Positions 21,601 through 32,649 are shown, counted from the first letter of the stretch. The stretch: DNA of 64,000 nt from Siphonodentalium dalli (GCA_032622095.1 CP136061.1:34663797-34727796); one strand, 5' to 3'. Numbers and translations are program-made. Notes: generated by a model not told the origin, from the sequence alone.

Positions 21601-22892
21601 CAAATGTTCGACATTTTTTCGGACCACTTTTACGAACTCGACCCAAAAACTTTCGGCCCAAAATGTTCCACCCAGCTGGCCACTTAAGAATTTGCACCCA
21701 TTGGGGACATTTCCCCTTTTTTTTTAGACTTTGCCTAATTTCGAGGCATTTCGAACTTTTCGACATAAATTTGTTCTGCCCAAATTTTTGTTATTTTTCA
21801 CTTAGTACGTTGCCGTGGTCATTTGCCACATTTTTCCGAAAAAATCGGACCGAGCACAGGTCGGACATTTTTTCGGACCACTTTTACCAACTCGACCCAA
21901 AACATTTTCGACCCAAAATTTTCCGCCCAGCTGGCCACTTGAGAATTTGGCGTCATTTGCCACATTTTCTCCAAAAAAACGGACCGAGCACAGGTCGGAC
22001 ACTTTTTCGGACCACTTTTACGAACTCGACCCAAAAACTTTTCACCCAAAATGCTCCGCCCAGCTGGCCACTTGAGAATTTGCACCCATTGGGGACTTTT
22101 CCCCTTCATTTTTTAGACTTTGCCTAATTTCGAGGCATTTCGGACTTTTCGACCCAATTTTTTCGGCCCAATGTTTTGTTATTTTTTACTAAGTACGTTG
22201 CCGTGGTCATTTGGGACATTTTCCCAAAAAAATCAGACCGAGCACAGGTCGGACACTTTTTCGGACCACTTTTACCAACTCGACCCAAAAAAATTTGGAC
22301 CCAAAATTTCCCGCCCAGCTGGCCACTTGAGAATTTGGCGTCATTTGGGACATTTTCCCAAAAAAATCGGACCGAGCACAGGTCGGACACTTTTTCGGAC
22401 CACTTTTAACAACTCGACCCTAAAAAATTTCGGCCCAAAATGCTCCGCCCAGCTGGCCACTTGAGAATTTGCACCCATTGGGGACTTTTCCCCTTCATTT
22501 TTTAGACTTTGCCTAATTTCGAGGCATTTCGGACTTTTCGACCCAATTTTTTTCGGCCCAATTTTTTGTTATTTTTTACTAAGTACGTTGCCGTGGTCAT
22601 TTGGGACATTTTCCCAAAAAAATCGGACCGAGCACAGGTCGGACATTTTTTCGGACCACTTTTACCAACTCGACCCAAAAAAATTTGGACCCAAAATTTC
22701 CCGCCCAGCTGGCCACTTGAGAATTTGGCGTCATTTGGGACATTTTCCCAAAAAAATCGGACCGAGCACAGGTCGGACACTTTTTCGGACCACTTTTACC
22801 AACTCGACCCAAACAAATTTCGGCCCAAAATGCACCCCCGACCTGGCCACTTACGAATTTGGGGCCATATGCCACACTTTCCGACATTTTGC
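21601..22892. repeat. Satellite B, right arm
   Basis: About three 390 bp units in reverse orientation; the marker CTTCATTTTTTAGACTTTGCC recurs with spacings of about 380-400 bp (near 21713, 22089, 22490). Going outward, the first unit belongs to the GTGGCAAATG subfamily and the next two to the GTCCCAAATG subfamily. That is the opposite order to the left arm. The outermost part is a diverged unit (GTGGCATATGGCC on the complement). Not coding. Confidence 0.95.
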
Positions 22893-22940
22893 GAATAAGG
22901 AATAAGGAATAAGGAATAAGTAACAAAATTCACGTTGCTG
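22893..22940. repeat. Right terminus of the palindrome
   Basis: GAATAAGGAATAAGGAATAA, then GTAACAAAATTCACGTTGCTG. It is the exact inverse of the left terminus, with one more heptamer in the tract. Confidence 0.85.
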
Positions 22941-23815
22941 TTATTTTTTAGGTCGGTGCCTGGGTCAAGTACAGGAGCGCCAATTTGAATTAAGTTGTAT
23001 TCCGTCGGTTCATGGGTACGAAAACATTTACATTTAACGTCGAATTAAACAATATAAAAGTGTTGTCTTACAACATATGCACTGATATAGAATAGTCCAC
23101 AAAATATATATATGAAATTACTGCATGACCTAAATTGACTTTTGTAGACAGGTCCAATAGCACAATTGTTGCGAGATGACACAATTGGTACGATGTGAGG
23201 TAGATTTGCCGTTGTCGGGTCATAATATACACCGTAAATCGGTGATATCAATTGCATTAAAATCGGATGGTTGACACATGTTTTCCGGATATTTGGTGAT
23301 CAATGAACACGACCATACATAACTATTGGATCGAGTAATTCGTCAAATAACACCACGCGTAAACGGACTATTTTATGCGGAACGTCGGACATAGACACTA
23401 AAAAGGTCAAAAAACTATATTTTCCACCTGCCCCGCTCTGGATACCTCAGTGTTTTGGAACCGCCATGGGGCAAGGATAATTGGAGATAGCATCAAAATT
23501 TCTACCCTTTCGGGTGATACTACCCTCATCTGGGGGGTCGGTCTATAAATATAAATTATAAAAAACAATGTTAAATATATTGGTTACATGAATTCCGTTA
23601 AAACAACTAATACTTCAAATTATTACAAAAAAACTACGTCTTATTACTGCAGGTTTCTAATTCACCACACCAGAAGTCTCTAAATGCGGATCAAAAATCG
23701 GAGTCATTGTGTTCCCGCCATAAAATCTTCAACAGTGGTCCAACCATTGTTCATATCTAAACATTGAAAGCAATTAATGCGGTCATAATAGTTACATACT
23801 GCAACTATCAATCCA
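22941..23815. other. No gene seen
   Basis: Non-coding, AT-rich flank of the palindrome. The frame at 23257-23045 (minus) has no recognisable domain. Confidence 0.4.
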
Positions 23816-23819
23816 GCGA

Positions 23820-24340
23820 ATATGATATGATTGATAGAACAAACCACTATTATGATGATCGTGTCGCTATTTGTTTAAAATATGTATCAATTGACATATA
23901 CGCACCCGTTCCCTCATTAAAATCAACATATTTCGACCATTTTAGGGTATTTCCGCGAATTCGTGGACCTCCGCAAATAGGGACCTACTGCGAATTGTGA
24001 CAACATGCTATCAGTTGGTGAATACTATTTCCCTTTTTACTAAAGTAAACAAGTAAATATCCAATGACGAAACATATATTTGTAAACAAGCATTGCAAAT
24101 AATAGTATTGGGTCGAAAAGTCACAAGACTTGTTCCGTATTATGATGATGATGATGATGATGATATGATTGATAGAACAAACCACTATTATGATGATCGT
24201 GTCGTTATTTGTTTAAAATACGAATCAATTGACATATACGCACCCGTTCCCTCATTAAAATCAACATATTTCGACAATTTTAGGGGAACTCCGCGAATTC
24301 GTGGATCTCCGCAAATAGGGACCTACTGCGAATTGTCAAA
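23820..24340. repeat. Direct repeat pair, about 178 bp each
   Basis: 23820-24003 and 24160-24337 are about 93 percent alike by eye (shared: TATGATTGATAGAACAAACC, CACCCGTTCCCTCATTAAAA, GCAAATAGGGACCTACTGCG). A GAT-rich microsatellite (24140-24163) sits just before the second copy. The open frames across them share a stretch IYAPVPSLKSTYFD, but I see no known domain. Confidence 0.8.
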
Positions 24341-24807
24341 ACCGGAAAAACCGATTATCTATTTATAAAACGTCCACAGACACACAGCGATCTCAAATTT
24401 GCCCACTAGTATACACCCGATGGGCGTTAGTAAAGGTATTTTTTATGCGCCAATTAATATAAGAACAAATGTGATCTATTTCTCCATGTTCTTATTTGTG
24501 GTGATATATTTACAGACTTATATTTTTGCACATTTACCCACTGCGAATGCATTGGTCCTCTTAATATGTTCAACCATAAGGTCCGATTATTTAATATCTG
24601 ATGGGCTATTATCTGCCAGTGTGATTGTTCGAACGAGAGGAAATAAGACAATAACCGATGAATCTATACACAACGGAACAAAACAAAAATGGCAAACATT
24701 GATTAGGATACTTCAATATATCCTCGTGAAAATAGGTCCACATTGGACCTAAATATTGGCATTGGTTCATACTGGACTCATTTGATTCTGGAACAATCCC
24801 ATAGTGG
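24341..24807. other. No gene seen
   Basis: The frame at 24399-24752 (117 residues) has hydrophobic stretches (FSMFLFVVIYLQTYIFAHL) but no recognisable family. The start of this region (AACCGGAAAAACC.ATTATCTAT) resembles a short word at 6736. Confidence 0.35.
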
Positions 24808-24911
24808 AGAGGGGAGGTGGCGTATAAAAGAAAGTTATCCGATCCCCTCAGCATTGATGGATGAATGAAGAGGGGATCGGATAACTTTCTTTTATACGTC
24901 GTTTCCCCTCT
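24808..24911. repeat. Hairpin with 42 bp arms
   Basis: Arms AGAGGGGAGGTGGCGTATAA and its continuation AAGAAAGTTATCCGATCCCC face their complement across a 20 bp loop. Two or three mismatches sit near the outer end. Likely a short foldback MITE. Confidence 0.8.
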
Positions 24912-25349
24912 AATTATACGCGTCCAGTGATAACAGATAAAAACGAAAAAGTTGGGAGAACAACAAAAAACAGAAGAGATGTACATCTGTGTATGATTAC
25001 CATCCAGGTGAAATAACTGTAATAGTCGGAAGAAAATAATATCGGATGGAGACAATAGTGAATGAAGGCAGGATAGTGAGATTAAGAAAGATGGGAGAGA
25101 GATAGAGCAGAGAGAAAGAGTGAGTTAAGTGTCAGACTGAAGACACGAAGAACTATAGGAGATACATCTGCGGTTAAGTGAAGTTATATTCTTTCATTGT
25201 CACTTTTATATAAATGTCACATTTCATCAATTAATTTTGTATCGGTATGTGGCAATAATAAATAATGCGATTTTGTTTAGTCTGAGTTAGACTGGACAGG
25301 TTCATTGTTATGCAATTGCCACATTTGTCTACGCTAGTAGTAAGGGCGG

Positions 25350-25600
25350 TCACTCTGGGTTACCCCGCCCTCGATGTCACTCTGGGGCATGCCCTGAGTG
25401 ACCGCCGATGAGGGGGTGCCCCAGAGTGACAGGGCCAGAGTGGCCAGGGGTGCCACAGAGTGACACCAGGGAAGGGTGCCCCATAGAGACCACGAGCCAG
25501 GGACAATGCCCCAGATCCCCACAAAACATAAATATGATTATACTCAGGTGCGCGAGGGTGTGCGCGCGCGTGTGTGCGTGTGTGTGTGTCGCGCGCTACA
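25350..25600. repeat. GC-rich short repeats and GT/CG microsatellite
   Basis: A GC-rich patch repeats variants of GTGCCCCAGAGTGACA and contains an imperfect inverted pair (GGCGGTCACTCTGGG and CCTGAGTGACCGCC, 25345-25403). A CG/TG microsatellite follows at 25558-25594. Open frames on both strands reflect the composition, not genes. Confidence 0.7.
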
Positions 25601-26359
25601 TTCATTTGTTAGATATACGCAAAGGTATGCGCTTCAGTTTCTGCGACATTTGTATTTAGGCCTGACAGTTGGATGTTGGATAAGCAGAAAACCCACGACG
25701 TAAATCACTGGGGGTTTGACTTGAGTTGCACTGACCGATAAATTCTTAAGGATCTGTTTTAATGATATACTTGTACCTTTAAAGATAGTTAACAACAAAC
25801 TTGTATATTACCAATAGGTATTTTCACTCCTATGTGGTTATCCTATATGTTGCTTTCTCCGTGGTAGGGCTTGGAGTTGCGGCCATTTTGACAGCCATTT
25901 GATGGCCGCGGTTGTATTAGTTTATGTCCGTGTCACTCTATTCGCTCCCGTACTCTAATTTCACACAAACTGGTATAACGGCGTAATTACGATACCACAA
26001 TGTATCGTATAATAATTTATTTCGATAACTGCTGCAACAAAGAAAGCCATGTTGGACGCCATCTTGGATAACAATGTTTCCTCAAAGCGGATTTTTTGGA
26101 TATGCTGTTCGTGAAGCTTTTCTCATGGAATGGCATCAACATCAGCTTGTATCCAATTTCTTCCGGGTTGATCCCCAAATTCGTCTTCAACGACCACGCT
26201 AACGTATGATATCAGACATAGACATATAGTGTGTTGTTGTCCTGCATGTCGCCGCGGGCGATAGAGCTTTTAACGGCCCTTGTAATTCATCATAATGTCT
26301 GTCGTTTTGACGTGAAGTATTGGCGGCCTCAGGTGAAGAAGTATTATTAGGTAGTGTAA
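25601..26359. other. No gene seen
   Basis: Non-coding. It contains short GGCCATTTTG/GACGCCATCTTGG words also seen near 51.6, 55.8 and 56.1 kb. Confidence 0.35.
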
Positions 26360-26885
26360 TTAAGGTGGCACGGAGGTGGAAATTTTGTCCAGTTTCACAA
26401 AATATCATGCAGCTTTCAATCACAGGCACCAGCACAAAAATTTACCCCACCCTCAATACAATTGTCACTGAGTCGCGGCCATATTGGATACATCCAGCTC
26501 CGTTCCGTGGTTTTAGTGCTACGTGTCAAAGTTCTGGAGTAGCATTTCCATATATGGAAGTCATGAATATTCAAAAGCTCCATATATGGAATAGCTACTC
26601 CAGAACTTTGAACGGTAGCACTAAAACTACGGAACGGGGCTTTATGGATCCCATGCACATGGCCGCGAGTTAGTGATTAAACTTATATTACTTAATCCTG
26701 GTTTATTGTGTGTGGGGTAAATTTTTTGTTCTGGTGACCTATGCTTGTAATTAGTAATACCTGACGCCACTGATTTTAAAAATAATCTGGACATCGTTTC
26801 TAATTATAGCCACAGATGGATTTCAAAGGAGATAATGCGTACCTCAGAACCAGCTATAAATAGCTATAATTATGTGACATATTTT
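26360..26885 (+). repeat. Dispersed repeat interrupted by a nested MITE
   Basis: The flanks 26360-26418 and 26757-26885 match 9450-9640, where they are continuous. The break falls after the word CAGCTTTCAAT, and AAT is repeated before the repeat resumes (TTGTAAT then TAGTAA), a possible short target-site duplication. Confidence 0.75.
26419..26753. mobile_element. Nested MITE with about 200 bp inner hairpin
   Basis: The ends carry inverted repeats (GGCACCAGCACAAAAATTTACC on the left, GGTAAATTTTTTGTTCTGGTG on the right). Inside, arms of about 85 bp at 26471-26670 fold back on each other (GTTTTAGTGCTAC, AGTTCTGGAGTAGC, TCCATATATGGA) around a 20 bp loop. No coding potential. The empty site at 9.5 kb supports transposition. 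Confidence 0.75.
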
Positions 26886-28020
26886 TGAAAAGAAAAATTA
26901 TTTATATAACATTTTTTCTATTTAAAATATTTTTTAGCCCTAGCATATCTCTATCAAGAGGTGGGAGAAGCTTCTTCTACATCTATATCTATATTTGCGA
27001 ATGTCTGTCTGTCTGTATGTGTTCTATAGAAATCTACAGGGGGCCATCTAGGTGGCACCAAAGGGGTCTACTAGGGGTAACTTTTTACGAGAAAGATAAT
27101 GGTGAGGGTTAAGATTTTCTAAAATGACGCCGTTGTTGTCAGGGGCAGCAAAGTGGGATCGGCAGAAACAAAATTGTCGCCGATTGCCACAAAACTTATA
27201 TATAATCATCCCCATGATATAAGGAATCTGATGGTGTGGTTTAAATATGCCATGAGTGGCGCCGTTCGAGTCAGGGATGCACGGAAGGGGAGAGGGACAC
27301 CAAAATGTATCAACTAAGTTTAGCGTCGAGTGACCATCTAGATGGCACAAAACGGTCTACTAGGGGTAACTTTTTACGAGAAAGATATTGGTGTGGGTTA
27401 GAACTTTCTAAGTGACGCCGTTGTCAGGGGCAGAAAAGGGGGAGGGGTAGAAAAAGTTTTTCCGCCGATTGCCACGAAACTTTTATATAATCATTCCCAT
27501 GATATGAAGAATCTAATGGTGTTGTTTAAATATGTCAAACGTGGCGCCATTCGCGTCAGGGGTGCACGGAAGGGGAGAGGGGCACTAAAATTGATCAAAC
27601 TAATTTTAGCGCCGATTTCCACCAAATTGATATCTATTCTTCTCCATGATACAAGGAATCTAATTGTGCGATTTAAAGACTCCAAATTGCTGTCGTTTGG
27701 ATAAAAGATTGTGGGAGTGGCACTCAATTTGATAATAATGTGCTTAGTCGCCGATTGCCACCACACTTATACAATATCATCCCCATGGTATGAGGAGTCT
27801 AATGGTGTGGCTTAAATCTGTCAAAAGTGGCGTCATTCAAGTCAGGATTGAACTGAAAGGCAGAGGGGCACCAAAATTGATACGCAATAATTTTAGCGCA
27901 AATTTCCACCAAATGACATGCAATCTTATCCATAATACGCGGAGTCTGATCGTGTGATTTAAAGACGCCATGTTGGTGCTGTTTGGGTGAGAGATGGGGG
28001 TTAGTGGGCACTAAATTTGA
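26886..28020 (+). repeat. Family D composite repeat, copy 2
   Basis: A head at 26970-27110 (TTTGCGAATGTCTGTCTG, CCATCTAGGTGGCACC, TTTTTACGAGAAAGATAATG) is followed by five to six units of about 140-150 bp, marked by CGCCGATTGCCAC or GCGCCGATTTCCACC near 27170, 27460, 27600, 27740 and 27890. A second head-like segment lies at 27330-27420. Same family as 11690-12403 (inverted) and 62560-62830. Not coding. Confidence 0.8.
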
Positions 28021-28298
28021 TCAAAATTGGTTTACCAAACTTATCAATAATTATCTCCAGGATATCTCCAGGATAACTGTACGCATGCGTGTCGATTATG
28101 CGGGTGAATTTCTGAATAGTGAGCTTTCATCGACAAAAAACACCCATCAAAGTCAATTTTGTGGATACATTTTTATACATCAGGGTGCTTCATGCAATCG
28201 GACATCGGATTGGTGCTTCGTTTCTTACGATCGGATTCTTATGGACTTATTATAGGATTTTATCTCTGAATTTGGAAGGTGACACACCCAAAACAATA

Positions 28299-29108
28299 AT
28301 GACCGAAAGTTTTGTTGACAACACAGAACGCGACTCAGCTGAAAATGATACCCCACCCATATCGGAAGCTGTATATAAAGGCCTCACGACGATCATTAAT
28401 GGTTCGCAAATTATCGATAACACTATTGAACCCCAACAGAGTGACTATATTCCACAATCACAGTACCAATCGCATGCATATGTTTCATCAAATATGTACG
28501 CAGGACCAATCAACACAGGTAACGGATTAGATCCGATCAATGCCACGCCCACCAATTCAGCGGGTGATTGCGCTATACAAATGACTCAGAGTGTGAATTA
28601 CGACCAGCGATTTCTAACGGGATCAAGTTACATTCCTAGCCCAGTTCTCAATCATTCCGACATGACGTCACAACAACAACAACAATACAACACCGCGATA
28701 TTGTCTCTAAATGATCAACGCGTACCAACTGACATAAAACTTTATCAAGTTATATCAATGTTGCGGGACATAACAGTTAAGGTAAATTCAATCGAGGATG
28801 TCAAGAACAAGGTCACCGCCATAAACTACAAACTCTCTGATCTGAATTTTGCGGTCGGAGATCTGCAAAGTAGAGTCGGCTGGCTGGAATCCAAAAATAA
28901 AAAGATCTCCGACGAACTGGCCGCTCTGTCAGAATTTAAAGCCAATGTCGCGGATGATATGTGCACGCTGTTGAAGAAAAATGCTAAGCTCGATTTGTTG
29001 GACGAACGTACCAAATTCGTTCTGGAAAAAGTTACGAACGTCGAAACAAATGTGATGAGAGATGAGCTAGTGTTTACGGGTATACCACACGACGAGGATC
29101 AGACCACA
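28299..29108 (+). pseudogene. L-A ORF1, first part (coiled coil and start of RRM)
   Basis: The frame is open from 28119, but the ATG at 28299 (MTESFVDNTERD) is a better start because the upstream part looks like translated 5' UTR. The first 150 residues are polar and Gln/Asn/Ser-rich (including a QQQQQ run near 28670-28690). From about 28740 the sequence has heptad-like Leu/Val/Ile spacing, consistent with a coiled coil. At the end LVFTGIPHDEDQ matches the first strand and loop of the RRM found in LINE ORF1 RNA-binding proteins. The apparent stop at 29112 belongs to the inserted L-B. Confidence 0.75.
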
Positions 29109-29115
29109 ATATAGC

Positions 29116-29550
29116 AGACGAAATTGTCTACTAATACATGGTGTTCCTGAACAAAAAGATGAGAACACTAATACTAAAGCTTTGGATGTCTTTAGAAAGG
29201 CTCTAAAAATTGCGACTGATGAGAAGGATATTGGCCGCACCCATCGGTTGGGGAAATTTGATGCAAAAAAACAAAGACCCAGACCAATTATTGTAAGACT
29301 GACGCGACATGACAAGAAACACGAACTGTTCATGGGTAAACGAGCGTTGAAAAATTCAAAGATGTATGGCAATGACACCAAACTGGTGGTGACGGAAAGC
29401 CTAACATGGAAAAATATGGAGCTCCTCAAATTAACCAATAAGCATGTTAATGTGAAAAACACATGGACCTTGGATGGCAAAATAATTGCCCTGACGCAAA
29501 ATGACTCCAAAATTCACATTAGGAAATTAAGTGATCTCGAGAAAATCTGA
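29116..29550 (+). pseudogene. L-B ORF1 C-terminal part (RRM and CTD-like)
   Basis: The frame opens right at the 5' truncation (RRNCLLIHGVPEQKDEN) and runs to TGA at 29548-29550. LLIHGVPE is the start of an RRM-like fold, and GRTHRLGK then RPRPIIVRLTRHDKK match the conserved core of LINE ORF1 nucleic-acid-binding proteins. The N-terminal multimerisation part is missing, so the copy cannot make a full ORF1 protein. The truncation is a normal outcome of incomplete reverse transcription. Confidence 0.75.
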
Positions 29551-30978
29551 AAAGACAAGTTGGCTCATAAGCCTAATCTGCATGTACATCTACCTGTTCT
29601 TCTTTGTTCTTGTTTGTTTGTTTATTCCTAATTTGTCTATGCTTATGTATTCAATGTCCTCCATCTACTCATGGTATGCTATCTGTAACCAACTTCCACT
29701 GTCCAGTGTGATTTGATTGCATGAATCAATGTTGTTGTCCTGGTATGCTTACACAAATATCATCTCATGTTATCTGCATGCTAAATGTATATAGCTTTAA
29801 CATCCAGTGCAAATAATGTACTATCTTTTCTTATTGCATGATAACACATTTATGTTTTTTCTTCCCATCTAAATCATCGTAATTTATAATTTGAATTCGA
29901 ATATTAGACCTGATCTAAATGATCATAACTTATAAGTTGAATTAGAGTGTTAGGCCCTTATACACTTAAGCATATTTATTTCCACCTGAAATACTCATTA
30001 GTTACTAAATATAATCTGAATTGAATAACGATGTGAGTGTAGGTCCAGACCATGATCTGGATATAATGGTATCATCCCATCATAGCACTGATGACGTACC
30101 TTACTAGAATATTTAATTCAGATGATATCAGTACAAATCTAAATTCAAATATACTAACTTACTAAGTCATAAAATGACAATAGTAGTTGAACAAATAAGG
30201 CCCATATTAAAGCCTAACTTGTATAATGTATTGCATGATCATGTGCATGTTACCAAAATTAATGTATTCATTTATTCATGAAATATTTCTAATATCTTTA
30301 TTCATGTATGCTTATTATATTTATGCTTGCTTTCCTGCATGAAATCATATCTCTTGTCATAATTCTGTTTCCCAATTCCTATTATTTTTATGACCACTTT
30401 CTCTTCCTGCATGAAACCAAATTTCTTGTCTGCATGAAACTATATTTCTTGTCTTCACTCAATATTGTTTTTTTTGTCTCTTCTTTCTTTTATAACACTA
30501 GGTATATGAGCCTCTTGACTAGAACCTAGAACATATAAGCTCATACTTATGACATTAAATTAAATTACCCTCATTAGTCTACAATGATTGGTCTCACATA
30601 CCGGTACTCTATAATCCTACAGCTTAAAAATAAAAATATATAAAAAATTCAAAATTCAAAATCAAAACTTTGTAAAAAATGAAACAAAACCTCTCAATCC
30701 GATGAAACATCACAATCGCAATGCACTGTATATAAACATACAAGTAGTGAAAAATAAATTAAACCTCTGAAACTATGAAATCTCATATATTTAGCTTACA
30801 ACACGCATAGCTTTGAAAACAGATACCTACACAAGTGATCTTTTTGGCTGTCAGCCATTGAAATTTTTTTCTTTTTTTTATATTTGTTTCATCCAACTGC
30901 ACCTCCTCCACGCTGCTCTCCTCTACTTTACTCTCTTTGTAACACCTACCCTCCCACCCACCCCAACCACAAACTGCA
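29551..30978 (+). other. L-B spacer between ORF1 and ORF2, no gene seen
   Basis: About 1.43 kb of AT-rich, T- and A-run-rich sequence without a convincing frame. Several TTCTTGTC/CTGCATGAAA words repeat at 30340-30450. This is long for a LINE inter-ORF spacer; part may be an older insertion. A C-rich stretch (30895-30970) directly precedes the ORF2 ATG. Confidence 0.45.
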
Positions 30979-32649
30979 ATGCCGATAAAATATCCTTGCT
31001 CAACCTGTAACAAATCAGTAAGAAACAATCAAGATGCTCTGGGATGTGACTTGTGTGACCAATGGATTCATTTGAAATGCTCTAAGTTAACAAAAACTGA
31101 TCTAATAAGGTTAAATGAAGATAACTCACCCTGGTTCTGCTATCATTGTATCCAGGAAATCTTACCTTTCAACAACATTGAAGAAGAAGCCCTTTTCAAA
31201 TTAGCTATATATGACATGAATCAAGATTTTAACCACCTAGAACTACCAAATATAAAACCACTTATAACAAACCCTTTTACACTGAATGATAATTTTCAAA
31301 ATGAATTTAATGATGATGACAACCTACTAGACACCTTAAACCAACAAAATTCCTCCAATTATCTATTACTAGAAGAATTCAATGAAAAAATCAAAGATAT
31401 CGAACGCAGTATATCAGCATCTTTAATCCATTTTAACATAAGATCAATAAATAAAAACATAGATAAATTATCAACCTTCCTCAATAATTGTAAGCACAAC
31501 TTTCACATTATAGGTATTACTGAAACTTGGTTAGCTGACAACTCACCAATGAACCTCATGAAACTTAATGAATATAACTTAGTAGAAAGACATAGAAATG
31601 ATAAAGGCGGAGGGGGAGTTGGACTATATATTCACACATCATTAAAAGCTGAAATCCGATCTGACCTAACTACTAACACTGACTATCTGGAAAGTATTTT
31701 CGCCGAAGTCGAAGATAACAAAGGGAAAAAACAAATAGTAGGATGTATATACCGCCCCCCAAACTCAGATCTTGAGAAATTTATGGAAAAAATGGAATCA
31801 ATCATGTCAAAGATATCCAAAGATATCCAAAGGAATTGTATCCTTATGGGAGACTTTAATATTAACCTAGGCTCAGAGAATAATGCAGAGAAACACTTTA
31901 CCAATCTCTTGAAATCATTTATGTTCCTCCCAATGATCACCAAGCCAACACGAATAACTGAGTTCAGTGCAACCCTGATAGATAACATTTTCACCAACTG
32001 TCACCACTCATCACCGAAATACTCAGGCATTTTTGTTGAAGATATATCTGATCACCTACCAATATTCCATATAATTAGAGGTCATGATAAAGAACAACAC
32101 CAAAACAAAGCAACGTACATCTTCCAACGGGAATTTTCAAAACAAAATATTCAAACCTTCATCAACAAGACATCAACTATGGACTGGAGCAATGTGAACA
32201 ACGCCACCGACTGCAACTCATCTTATAATACATTCATTGATATGATGACTGATGCTTACAACTATAGCTTTCCTAAATGTAGAAAGAAAATCAGAACTCA
32301 GAATAACAATCCCTGGATAACAACAGGAATAATTAACTCAATTAAAAGAAAAAACAAACTATATCAAAATTTTATAGAAAACAAATCTAAAATTAACAAT
32401 GAAAGGTACAAGTCATATAAAAACAGATTAATATCCATAATAAGAATGGCCAAAAAACATTACTATCACAAAAAATTTGAACGCTACCAAGGTGACATGA
32501 AATCAACATGGACTGTTCTGAAAAAAATACTTAATCGAAATAAAAACAAAACTAATGTGACACAATTTCAACATGAAAATAAGTATATAAGTGGTAAAAA
32601 CAAAATTGCAGAAAAATTCAACGATTTTTTTTACAAATATAGGTCCTAA
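30979..32649 (+). pseudogene. L-B ORF2 part 1: PHD finger and EEP endonuclease
   Basis: 556 residues from an ATG. Residues 7-57 form a C4HC3 PHD finger (Cys7, 10, 23, 26, His31, Cys34, 54, 57). Residues about 148-368 form an EEP endonuclease that would nick target DNA: Asn153 in HFNIRS, Glu182 in TETW, Asp292 and Asn294 in GDFN, Asp345, and Asp358-His359 in SDH are all present. A basic linker follows. The frame ends at a TAA soon after a run of eight T (32625-32632). The RT frame takes over at the same point, so a one-base expansion of the run is the likely cause. I infer that the intact relative makes one long ORF2. Confidence 0.85.

Larger units (their letters stand above)
12404..22940. mobile_element. 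Giant interrupted palindrome, foldback-like
   Basis: The left arm (12404 to about 17610) and right arm (about 19290 to 22940) are inverted copies. From 15330 inward the coordinates mirror around a near-constant sum of 36,910-36,932 with very few mismatches, including the SINE-like unit, the decayed frames, the hairpin and satellite A. Both outer ends read CAGCAACGTGAATTTTGTTA followed by a CTTATTCC tract. The right arm is about 1.6 kb shorter because its satellite B array has roughly four fewer units. A 1.6 kb centre separates the arms. Long TIRs built largely of tandem repeats around a loop are the hallmark of foldback (FB/Galileo-type) transposons. No transposase and no clear target-site duplication were found, so a segmental inverted duplication is the alternative. 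Confidence 0.85.

Noticed and set aside
24399-24752. 117-residue frame with hydrophobic segments
   Set aside because: No recognisable family, no supporting context, and it overlaps a minus frame of similar length; composition explains the hydrophobic stretches.
25334-25703. Overlapping frames on both strands in the GC-rich patch
   Set aside because: Short repeated words and a CG/TG microsatellite create them.
29067-29510. 147-residue minus-strand frame opposite L-B ORF1
   Set aside because: Shadow of the ORF1 frame on the plus strand, which has the LINE motifs.
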